Shown in pieces: positions 1-4,344 of a stretch of 6,846 nt of DNA. The stretch covers positions 1 through 6,846 of the forward strand of contig JAWLBW010000255.1 in NCBI GenBank assembly GCA_041687475.1. The letters are read 5' to 3'. The stretch comes from JAWLBW01 sp041687475. GTDB taxonomy: Bacteria; J088; JAWLBW01. The position numbers and the translations under genes are program-made. Within the stretch, counting starts at the first letter, position 1. Every line of letters begins with the position of its first letter. A model generated the notes under the pieces. It made no database searches, was not told the origin of the DNA, and was given only the letters and a program-made list of their open reading frames with translations.

Positions 1-460
1 GCAGAAGTCCCCTGCCCCGCAGCTTGTAAAGGTAAACCAGGCGATCGGCCGAATCGCGATAGCCGGCTTCGCCGCGCAACGTCTCGCGATACCCTTCAAT
101 GGCTTCGTCAAGCGCCTTCAGGTCTTCGTGGGCGCGGGCGCGCACATACAGCAGGTCGACCTGCCCCGGCTTGATTTCGAGGGCCTTGGCCGCAAAGGAA
201 AGCGCCTCGGTGGGCTGCCCTTCGGCGTGAAGGCGACGCGCCAGTTCGGCATAGGCGCGGCCCAGCAGCTCACGCACGGTTGCGTTGCCGGGGTTGCGCA
301 GCTGCTCGCGTTCGAGCAGATCCTTGGCGCCCCATGGCTCATTGTCTTCGAGCATCTGCCGTGCGACCGAAACGTCGCTGGGCGGGTTTGCGTGTCCGGT
401 TCCGGCGGTGGTCAGGGTGAGCAGCACCAGGGTACTGCAGGCAAGCCGTCGCGTAATCAT
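1..460 (-). CDS. Exported TPR-repeat protein, N-terminal part (cut by window edge)
   Basis: An open frame begins at ATG 460 and runs off the left end of the window with no stop (153 codons visible). Residues 1-24 look like a signal peptide: Arg4-Arg5, a hydrophobic stretch rich in Leu and Thr, then a Gly-His-Ala site before Asn-Pro-Pro, so export by signal peptidase I is likely. Cys8 is not in a proper lipobox. Residues about 60-97 and 100-131 form two helix pairs with TPR spacing (an ALEIKPG turn at 93-99, then a DEAIEGYRETL helix). The start is supported by AAGG five nt upstream and by a candidate promoter at 543-572. TPR proteins of this kind are protein-interaction scaffolds; no specific partner can be named. 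The downstream gene context lies outside the window. I am confident it is real, but not of its role. Confidence 0.8.
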   Translation of the reverse strand, partial: MITRRLACSTLVLLTLTTAGTGHANPPSDVSVARQMLEDNEPWGAKDLLEREQLRNPGNATVRELLGRAYAELARRLHAEGQPTEALSFAAKALEIKPGQVDLLYVRARAHEDLKALDEAIEGYRETLRGEAGYRDSADRLVYLYKLRGRGLL

Positions 461-542
461 CGCCACCTTCTTTGCAGCAAGGAGAAAGGAAGGGTATTCG
501 GCCGGGCCGACACCTTTCCGGCGCCGACTTCGACAAGGGCTC

Positions 543-572
543 ATTCTACCCGAGACCGCTCAGCACGGGCAA
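543..572 (-). promoter_or_regulatory. Candidate sigma-70 promoter for the TPR gene
   Basis: On the minus strand TTGCCC (572-567) is followed after 18 nt by TAGAAT (548-543). Transcription would start near 536, giving a leader of about 75 nt before ATG 460. The hexamers are good but not perfect and this is by-eye recognition only. Confidence 0.45.
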
Positions 573-595
573 CTATTGCAGCCCGGAATGGAAAG

Positions 596-630
596 AGATC
601 CCAGATCGCAGATCCCAGATCCCAGATTGA
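596..630 (-). repeat. 7-bp GATC tandem repeat, block A (five units)
   Basis: The plus strand reads AGATCCC, AGATCGC, AGATCCC, AGATCCC, AGATTGA: five consecutive heptamers, the last one diverged. On the minus strand the unit is GSGATCT. Bases 596-611 are a perfect 16-bp inverted match to 767-782 in block B. Confidence 0.85.
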
Positions 631-761
631 GTCCTCGGAGATCGGACGGTTGGATTCAGGAAGAGGGTTGCACGGATGGAAAATCGCGAAAGGGATGTGG
701 GGGCTCGATAAGCGAGGAAGAGCCAATGCAGTTGAGACCGGTAAGCCTTACGACCGCCTTT

Positions 762-789
762 GCGATCTGCGATCTGGGATCTGCGATCA
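762..789 (+). repeat. 7-bp GATC tandem repeat, block B (four units)
   Basis: Four consecutive heptamers: GCGATCT, GCGATCT, GGGATCT, GCGATCA. Each contains a GATC. The block is inverted relative to block A and ends 7 nt before the -35 box of the tRNA promoter. Confidence 0.85.
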
Positions 790-796
790 AAAATGG

Positions 797-825
797 TTGA
801 CGTGCCCCAATGCCTTTGGTATCCT
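797..825 (+). promoter_or_regulatory. Promoter of the tRNA-Gly operon
   Basis: TTGACG (797-802), a 17-nt spacer, then TATCCT (820-825), preceded by TGG at 817-819 as an extended -10 element. The start would be near 832, about 15 nt before the first tRNA. Position, spacing and sequence all fit a strong sigma-70 promoter. Confidence 0.75.
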
Positions 826-846
826 GAACTTTTGTTGCGACTTAGC

Positions 847-922
<76 letters not shown>

Positions 923-930
923 ATTTCGAA

Positions 931-1004
931 CGAAGCCGGTCGCAGGGCCGGCTTTCGCTTTCAACCTTCGGGTACCAGGTCGAAGGAACCAGCATCGCTT
1001 CCGA
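931..1004 (+). other. Spacer between tRNA genes, with two hairpins
   Basis: After the shared ATTTCGAA (923-930) the spacer contains an imperfect GC-rich hairpin built on AGCCGG (934-939) with CCGGCT (948-953), and a second inverted repeat CCTTCG (965-970) with CGAAGG (981-986). Neither has a T tract, so they are not terminators. They may help processing of the dicistronic precursor, which is inference. Confidence 0.4.
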
Positions 1005-1080
<76 letters not shown>

Positions 1081-1089
1081 ATTTCGAAG

Positions 1090-1118
1090 AGCCGACTCCT
1101 CAGGGGGTCGGCTTTTTT
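1090..1118 (+). terminator. Rho-independent terminator of the tRNA operon
   Basis: A 10-bp stem AGCCGACTCC (1090-1099) with GGGGTCGGCT (1104-1113), loop TCAG, including one T-G pair, followed by six T (1113-1118). It starts 10 nt after the second tRNA, as expected for a tRNA operon. Confidence 0.92.
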
Positions 1119-1194
1119 CATTTACGTTGCCGGCCCCGCCGACGAGAGCCTCGCTCCCCTTTCCGGAACGCGCCGGGCGTGATATCTCGGGAGG

Positions 1195-1383
1195 ATGATA
1201 GTACGCGAGGTTCTTCGTATACTTGAGGAAGATGGTTGGTATCTGGTCGCGATGCGTGACAGTCATCGCCAATTCAAGCATCCGACTAAGCTCGGGAGAG
1301 TTACGTTACCGGGCAAACCCAACGATGACCTTGCACCCGGTACGCTCAACAGTGTTTTCAAGCAGGCAAAGCTGAAGAGGTGA
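1195..1383 (+). CDS. hicA: HicA-family mRNA interferase toxin
   Basis: A 62-residue protein with the HicA pattern: an N-terminal helix (REVLRILEEDGW, residues 4-15), the catalytic strand with Ser23-His24 and QFKHP (26-30), then GRVTLPG and a C-terminal helix after LAPGTLNSVFKQA. HicA folds like a double-stranded RNA-binding domain and cleaves mRNA; His24 is the family's active-site histidine. The usual Gly before Ser-His is Asp22 here. The start ATG 1195 is forced: an in-frame TGA lies at 1180-1182 and there is no other start codon between. The Shine-Dalgarno-like GGGAGG (1189-1194) directly abuts the ATG with no spacer, which should make translation weak. It ends 4 nt before hicB. The gene is more AT-rich than its neighbours, in line with acquisition. 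Confidence 0.9.
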   Translation: MIVREVLRILEEDGWYLVAMRDSHRQFKHPTKLGRVTLPGKPNDDLAPGTLNSVFKQAKLKR

Positions 1384-1387
1384 GGCA

Positions 1388-1603
1388 ATGATGCAGTTCG
1401 CTATCGTTATTGAAAAGGCCGGCGCGAACTATTCGGCTTACGCTCCGGACCTGCCTGGTTGCGTCGCCACCGGCGACTCGCTCGAAGAAGTCGAAAGCGC
1501 CATGCTGGAAGCAATTCGCTTTCACCTTGACGGCCTGCGCCAGGACGGCCTGCCCATACCCCGCCCTGCCAGCCGCGTGAAGTACGTCGAAGTGGCGGCC
1601 TGA
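1388..1603 (+). CDS. hicB: HicB-family antitoxin (short form)
   Basis: A 71-residue protein with the HicB core: a first strand FAIVIEKAG (4-12), YSAYAPDLPGCVATGD (15-30), the helix SLEEVESAMLEAIRFHLDGL (31-50), and the proline-rich IPRPAS end (57-62). HicB binds and blocks HicA. Only the partial RNase H-like domain is present; there is no C-terminal ribbon-helix-helix or HTH domain, so DNA binding and autorepression by this protein alone cannot be assumed. ATG codons at 1388 and 1391 are both possible; GAGG at 1382-1385 overlaps the hicA stop and fits either. The toxin-first order and 4-nt gap are usual for hicAB and suggest translational coupling. Confidence 0.9.
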   Translation: MMQFAIVIEKAGANYSAYAPDLPGCVATGDSLEEVESAMLEAIRFHLDGLRQDGLPIPRPASRVKYVEVAA

Positions 1604-1718
1604 GAGCGATGCCAGTTCCCAGACGGCATGCCCCGGGCGGCACCCGTAAATGCATGAAAACTCCCCCTTGGCACACATAAATCGGCTCCAGACCTGACTC
1701 TCCATGCCCCCGGCTTGT

Positions 1719-1770
1719 GGATTAAGGATTGGGGGATTGTGGATTTTGCCGATCCGGGATCTGGCGATCA
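1719..1770 (+). repeat. Degenerate 7-bp repeats in the hicB-ygfA convergent gap
   Basis: Heptamers GGATTAA (1719-1725), GGATTGG (1726-1732), one extra G, GGATTGT (1734-1740) and GGATTTT (1741-1747) are followed by a decayed copy of the GSGATCT family (GGGATCT at 1756-1762). GATCCGGGATC (1751-1761) is a near-perfect palindrome. The rest of the gap (1604-1718) shows no gene and no convincing terminator. Confidence 0.6.
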
Positions 1771-2352
1771 TCAACGTAGCCCGCACCGTACGGTCTTCGT
1801 TTCCGTCACGATGATGTCGAGGGGCACGTCCCAGGGGTCGTGGGGTATTTCGTCGACGAGCTGGAAGTCGTAGCCTACCCCCACCGTGAGCGGTCGCCGT
1901 GCCGCGTCGGCCAGCGTGCGGTCGTAATAGGCGGCGCCCATGCCGATGCGGTAGCCCCGCTCGTCGAAGCCCACGCCGGGCACGATGAGCAGGTCGATTT
2001 TTTCGAGAGGCACGTGGACGGCCGTTTCGTCGGGTTGGGTCACGCCGCGCGGGCCGGCAATCAGGCACGCTTCTTCAAAGGCCCCGAACTCCAGGGCGCC
2101 GTGTTCGAGCATGCGCGGCACGCAGACCGTGCGCGATTCGCCGCAGAGGTCGCGAATGAGCTCGCTCAGGTCGACTTCGTTGAGAATGGCCAGGTAGGCG
2201 CCGATGCACGCGGCTCGCTCGAACTCGGGCAAGGTGCGAAGGCGCGCGGTGACGGCGGCCGAACGGGTGCGCACGCTTTCGGGGACCAGGTTGCGCCGTT
2301 CCTGCATGAGTACGGCCCGCAGGTCGTCTTTCGGCAGTGGTGCGACCGTCAA
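1771..2352 (-). CDS. ygfA: 5-formyltetrahydrofolate cyclo-ligase
   Basis: A 193-residue protein of the 5-FTHF cyclo-ligase (MTHFS) family, which uses ATP to convert 5-formyl-THF to 5,10-methenyl-THF in the cytosol, returning a folate storage or inhibitor form to the one-carbon pool. Seen features: basic N-terminal helix KDDLRAVLMQERRNL (8-22), ending in the ATP-binding basic region; LLIVPGVGFDERGYRIGMGAAYYDRTL (121-147), the family signature; and GVGYDFQLVDEIPHDPWDVPLDIIVTE (158-184). In the signature the usual Gly-rich GGG/GGYYDR turn is GAAYYDR. The start is TTG 2352: an in-frame TGA directly precedes it and GGAG lies five nt upstream. Its position 29 nt beyond 6S RNA matches the known ssrS-ygfA arrangement, where the two can be co-transcribed. 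Confidence 0.93.
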   Translation of the reverse strand: MTVAPLPKDDLRAVLMQERRNLVPESVRTRSAAVTARLRTLPEFERAACIGAYLAILNEVDLSELIRDLCGESRTVCVPRMLEHGALEFGAFEEACLIAGPRGVTQPDETAVHVPLEKIDLLIVPGVGFDERGYRIGMGAAYYDRTLADAARRPLTVGVGYDFQLVDEIPHDPWDVPLDIIVTETKTVRCGLR

Positions 2353-2381
2353 TCAGGCTCCGCTGAGAAGAAAGGAAAACA

Positions 2382-2564
2382 GGCCCCCGCATGTGCCGCC
2401 TGAGATATGACCGTCTCGAACTGACAGGTCAGGTGGGTGCCGTGTTACGGCCGTCTGCCTTCCCTCCTCGCAAGGGGGCGTGACATAGGTCGCAAGGGAC
2501 AGCTCCCGTGAGGGTAGCTACGGTTCGGAGGATTTTTACCTCAATAGCGAACACGGCAGGGGCC
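2382..2564 (-). ncRNA. ssrS: 6S RNA
   Basis: The gap between zapA and ygfA encodes a 6S RNA candidate of about 183 nt, the usual length. The ends pair: GGCCCCTGC (2564-2556) with GCGGGGGCC (2390-2382), then GTGT with GCAC and CGC with GCG after small bulges. Family-typical words appear in the right places as I recall them from Pseudomonas and E. coli 6S: GTGTTCGC near the 5' end, CCGAACCGTAGCTACC at the 5' side of the central bubble, ACCCACCT and GGCGGCAC on the 3' side. An apical hairpin CCCCCT-TGCG-AGGAGGG is present. 6S RNA mimics an open promoter and sequesters sigma-70 RNA polymerase in stationary phase, with release by product RNA synthesis. Ends are estimated from the closing stem. Synteny makes this strong although primary sequence is diverged. 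Confidence 0.87.
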
Positions 2565-2569
2565 GGAGT

Positions 2570-3001
2570 TCATACTAGCACAGGCGGCTTTTTTCCGCCG
2601 GTAGAACCGCTCTGCTCGGCGTCGGTTTCCGTACCGTCATCCGAGGTCGACTCAGAGCTCTTTTTCTCGCTGCGCGGCATCGGCTTGGAAAAGAGGTCGG
2701 GCGGTGTTTCGTGCAGTGTGGTGCCGGCCTCGAGTTGTTCGACCAGGGCCAGCGTGCGTTCGGTGGCTTCTTCGCGAAAGTGCTCGAGCTCGCGACGGGT
2801 TGCCAGCAGCTCGCGATTGAGGTCGAGCGCGGCCAACAGGGCCAGTCGTAGGGTGTCGATGGCCCCTGCCCCGGCCCGAATCGATTCGAACCGCTCGGCC
2901 AGTGTGCGCGCCACGCGTTGCACGTCTTCGGGCGACTGGTCGGTGCGAATGGGCAGCTTCTGCCCCAGCAGATCGACGATGACGGTCTTCTTTTCAGCCA
3001 C
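2570..3001 (-). CDS. zapA: Cell-division protein ZapA, with long C-terminal tail
   Basis: A 143-residue ZapA family protein. ZapA binds FtsZ at the cytoplasmic face and bundles protofilaments, stabilising the Z ring. Residues 1-50 give the globular part (VIVDLLGQKLPIRTD, then SPEDVQRVARTLAERFESI), and DTLRLALLAALDLNRELLATRRELEHF (49-75) continues into the coiled-coil helix. From about residue 96 a tail rich in Ser, Glu, Lys and Thr follows, probably disordered; E. coli ZapA (109 residues) lacks it. The start is GTG 3001, overlapping the end of the upstream gene by 8 nt, with AAGGA upstream inside that gene. The stop lies 5 nt before 6S RNA. Codons 135-137 form an A-AAA-AAG heptamer (2594-2588). 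Confidence 0.92.
   Translation of the reverse strand: MAEKKTVIVDLLGQKLPIRTDQSPEDVQRVARTLAERFESIRAGAGAIDTLRLALLAALDLNRELLATRRELEHFREEATERTLALVEQLEAGTTLHETPPDLFSKPMPRSEKKSSESTSDDGTETDAEQSGSTGGKKPPVLV
2572..2580 (-). promoter_or_regulatory. Candidate extended -10 promoter of 6S RNA
   Basis: TGCTAGTAT on the minus strand (2580-2572) is a TGn extended -10 element with its last base 7 nt before the predicted 6S 5' end at 2564. No clear -35 box is seen at the right distance. It overlaps the last codons and stop of zapA (TGA 2572-2570). Confidence 0.5.
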
Positions 3002-3209
3002 CGAGTTCCTTTACGAGTCTGTCGATGCGTTCGAGCAGTGCATGCTTGAGCAGCTGCGTCTGCTCGCGCTCGTCATGCAATCGGGCAACCGCGGCCGTCA
3101 GTTCTTCGACCTGGCGTGAAAGCCGACGATTCTCGGCCACCAGATCCTGGTGAATATGAAGGAGACCCTCGACTTTGGCCTCGAGCAGGTCGAATTCGGC
3201 AATCTTCAT
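2994..3209 (-). CDS. ZapB-like coiled-coil protein (TIGR02449-type)
   Basis: A 71-residue, almost wholly helical protein: heptad pattern from FDLLEAKVEGLLHIHQDLVAENRRL through the end, finishing in LLERIDRLVKELGG. It has no transmembrane segment or signal. Short coiled-coil proteins of this kind (TIGR02449) lie directly upstream of zapA in many gammaproteobacteria and resemble ZapB, which stacks on ZapA at the Z ring; that role is inferred from context. Its 3' end overlaps zapA by 8 nt, so translation is probably coupled. Two starts compete: ATG 3209 (MKIAEF) and ATG 3224 (MTIRTMK), neither with a good ribosome-binding site. I chose 3209 because ATG 3224 lies inside the -10 box of the strong promoter at 3223-3250. 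If another upstream promoter is used, the 76-residue form is possible. Confidence 0.83.
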   Translation of the reverse strand: MKIAEFDLLEAKVEGLLHIHQDLVAENRRLSRQVEELTAAVARLHDEREQTQLLKHALLERIDRLVKELGG

Positions 3210-3222
3210 GGTACGGATTGTC

Positions 3223-3250
3223 ATGTTAGCAGGTACCCGCGACCTGTCAA
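3223..3250 (-). promoter_or_regulatory. Strong sigma-70 promoter for the zapB-like-zapA-6S-ygfA run
   Basis: On the minus strand a perfect TTGACA (3250-3245) is followed after 16 nt by TAACAT (3228-3223), with TGC just before it as an extended -10. Transcription would begin near 3216, only about 7 nt ahead of ATG 3209. Confidence 0.65.
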
Positions 3251-3310
3251 GCGGAACGTGAAGTGTCGACGGTAAGTCAGGGATATCATTAGCGGACGGT
3301 CGTACGGGGC

Positions 3311-3400
3311 GTGATACGTGATGCGTTTCGTGCTGCACGGTTGCACGGTGGTGAGAAGTGATAGGTGAGAGGTTTCGTGCTGCACGAATGCACGGTAGTG
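3311..3400 (+). repeat. GTGATRN heptamers and a 29-bp direct repeat
   Basis: Heptamers GTGATAC, GTGATGC, GTTTCGT, GCTGCAC run from 3311 to 3338; after 12 nt, GTGAGAA, GTGATAG, GTGAGAG, GTTTCGT, GCTGCAC run from 3351 to 3385. Within this, the 29-nt segments 3325-3353 and 3372-3400 match at 26 positions, 47 nt apart. Confidence 0.8.
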
Positions 3401-3426
3401 GCCTGTGGCCAGTGGCCGGTGGCCGG
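3399..3426 (+). repeat. 7-bp tandem repeat TGGCCNG (four units)
   Basis: TGGCCTG, TGGCCAG, TGGCCGG, TGGCCGG in perfect register, directly following the previous repeat cluster and overlapping its last two bases. The sequence is unrelated to the GSGATCT family but has the same period. Confidence 0.85.
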
Positions 3427-3544
3427 TGACTTGCTGCACGGAGAGCATCTTCCTTCACGGTCGGACACTGCGGCAAGTGCATGACCAGAACAAGTATAGG
3501 GCATCCAGGGGGAAGCGCAGCAACCGTCGGTTTCGAGCACCACC

Positions 3545-3621
3545 CCTCTGCGCCTTTGCGTCTCCGTGTATCCCCTGCCGGCGGTGCCGGTCGCGCCTCT
3601 GCGTTCCCTGCGATCTCCTGT
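3545..3621 (-). repeat. CGCAGAG-type short repeats, two clusters
   Basis: On the minus strand, 3621-3596 contains CGCAGGGAACGCAGAGG and 3569-3545 contains CGGAGACGCAAAGGCGCAGA, both built from roughly 8-nt units of the CGCAGAG type. Between them a CCGGC/GCCGG hairpin lies at 3578-3590. Similar phrases are familiar from intergenic DNA of several bacterial phyla. Confidence 0.6.
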
Positions 3622-3643
3622 AAAACGCTCTTCAGGAACAAAT

Positions 3644-3660
3644 GGGCGCGAAGCGCGACC
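3644..3660 (-). terminator. Weak terminator candidate after the methyltransferase gene
   Basis: GGTCGCG and CGCGCCC pair around a CTT loop with one mismatch, just after the stop at 3663, followed by ATTTGTT. The T-rich tail is poor, so this is only a possible terminator. Confidence 0.3.
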
Positions 3661-3662
3661 GA

Positions 3663-4226
3663 TTACCGGTAAAGCGATGCCCGGCTGGCCACGCCCATTC
3701 GGTTCACGCCGTTGTCGCGGGCGGCGACGAAAGTTCCCCATTGCACGGGGGCGTTCATCACGAGCGGCTGGGTATCGAGCGCGGCGGCATTCTCCCATCG
3801 ATCGCCCAGATACACGTCGCCGGGGTCGAGGTTGGCGTACAACCGTCCCCCTTCTGCCAGCAGATCGAACCAGCCGGCAAGGCAGGCCTGCTTGTCGTCG
3901 AGAAAGTGCAGCACGTGCACGGCGGTAATGAGATCGAATTTCGTGCGCAGCGGCAGGCGGGCGGCGTCGGCCTGCAGAAAACGCAGGTTGTCGGGCGGCC
4001 GACGCCCGTCGTGAAAACCGGCGAAGAGGTCGAGCGCCACGATCTGCACGTCGGGCCGCAGGCGGGCGGCCTCGCGCACGGCTACCCCGGTACCGCAGCC
4101 GATATCGAGCCACCTGCCGCCCATGGGGAGCACATCGAGCACGTCGACGCCCAGTTCACCGGCGTAGGAGTTTTCGCCGTGCAACCGCCGAAACCGATTC
4201 ATGCAACCGGAAGCAATTTGAGTCAT
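3663..4226 (-). CDS. Class I SAM-dependent methyltransferase, substrate unknown
   Basis: A 187-residue cytosolic protein with a compact Rossmann-type methyltransferase fold. Motif I is LDIGCGTGV (40-48), which binds S-adenosylmethionine. The acidic residue ending strand 2 is Asp66 in VALDL; LRFLQADAARLPL (81-93) gives the adenine-contacting Asp87; FDLITAVHVLHFLDD (97-111) is the strand 4 region and LLAEGGRLYANL (122-133) strand 5. The C-terminal part is short compared with most family members (usually 220-270 residues), so no substrate domain is evident. ATG 4226 is chosen; AAGGA lies only 1 nt before it, and ATG 4202 (residue 9) is an alternative with no better site. It lies 112 nt after the VWA gene on the same strand, separated by repeats and a hairpin, so a shared function with the MoxR-VWA pair is not established. 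Confidence 0.85.
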   Translation of the reverse strand: MTQIASGCMNRFRRLHGENSYAGELGVDVLDVLPMGGRWLDIGCGTGVAVREAARLRPDVQIVALDLFAGFHDGRRPPDNLRFLQADAARLPLRTKFDLITAVHVLHFLDDKQACLAGWFDLLAEGGRLYANLDPGDVYLGDRWENAAALDTQPLVMNAPVQWGTFVAARDNGVNRMGVASRASLYR

Positions 4227-4249
4227 GTCCTTGTTCGCCGGGTCAGGAG

Positions 4250-4267
4250 TTGCCGATACTGCGGCAA
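4250..4267 (-). promoter_or_regulatory. Inverted repeat upstream of the methyltransferase gene
   Basis: Perfect 6-bp arms TTGCCG and CGGCAA separated by 6 nt, ending 24 nt before ATG 4226. It could be an operator or a leader hairpin; the sequence alone does not decide, and chance is possible. Confidence 0.3.
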
Positions 4268-4295
4268 TTTCGTCGGGACCGCCGTCTTCCCCTTT

Positions 4296-4323
4296 GGGAT
4301 CTACGATCTGCGATCTGGGATCG
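4296..4323 (+). repeat. 7-bp GATC tandem repeat, block C (four units)
   Basis: GGGATCT, ACGATCT, GCGATCT, GGGATCG: the same heptamer family as blocks A and B. CTGCGATCTGGGATC (4308-4322) is identical to 767-781. The block directly abuts the hairpin at 4324-4344. Confidence 0.85.
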
Positions 4324-4344
4324 CTTTAGCGCTTCGCGCTAAAG
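4324..4344 (-). other. Perfect hairpin containing the VWA stop codon
   Basis: CTTTAGCGC (4324-4332) and GCGCTAAAG (4336-4344) form a perfect 9-bp stem with a 3-nt loop. The VWA stop TAG (4341-4339) lies within one arm. No T tract follows on either strand, so it is not a standard terminator; it may protect the mRNA 3' end. Confidence 0.6.

Larger units (their letters stand above)
461..846. other. Non-coding gap between the TPR gene and the tRNA operon
   Basis: This gap separates divergent transcription units. It holds the minus-strand promoter candidate for the TPR gene (543-572), two blocks of a 7-bp GATC repeat in opposite orientation (596-630 and 762-789), and the plus-strand tRNA promoter (797-825). 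The segment 631-761 shows no recognisable gene, RNA or motif. Open frames that cross the gap are low-complexity translations of the repeats. Confidence 0.7.
3225..3662. other. Repeat-filled non-coding gap
   Basis: These 438 nt separate the methyltransferase gene from the ZapB-like gene. They hold the promoter at 3223-3250, three clusters of short repeats (3311-3400, 3399-3426, 3545-3621) and a weak hairpin after the methyltransferase. The segment 3427-3544 shows only a partial third copy of the TGCTGCACG word (3433-3441) and nothing else recognisable. Open frames across it translate the repeats and lack any family pattern. Confidence 0.7.

Noticed and set aside
2508..3119. Plus-strand open frame of 203 codons
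   Set aside because: Antisense to zapA, its Ser-rich product is typical of a shadow frame, and it also crosses the 6S RNA promoter.
3311..3426. Possible CRISPR array
   Set aside because: The 29-bp direct repeat occurs only twice, with an 18-nt spacer that is itself heptameric repeat, and no cas gene is present.
3210..3641. Upstream extension of the ZapB-like gene to an ATG at 3641
   Set aside because: The extra residues are translations of intergenic repeats (TGHRP-like phrases), and a strong promoter lies inside the extension.
3289..4113. Minus-strand open frame of 274 codons overlapping the methyltransferase
   Set aside because: It is an Arg-rich shadow of the methyltransferase gene that continues into repeats; the in-frame methyltransferase motifs are in the other frame.
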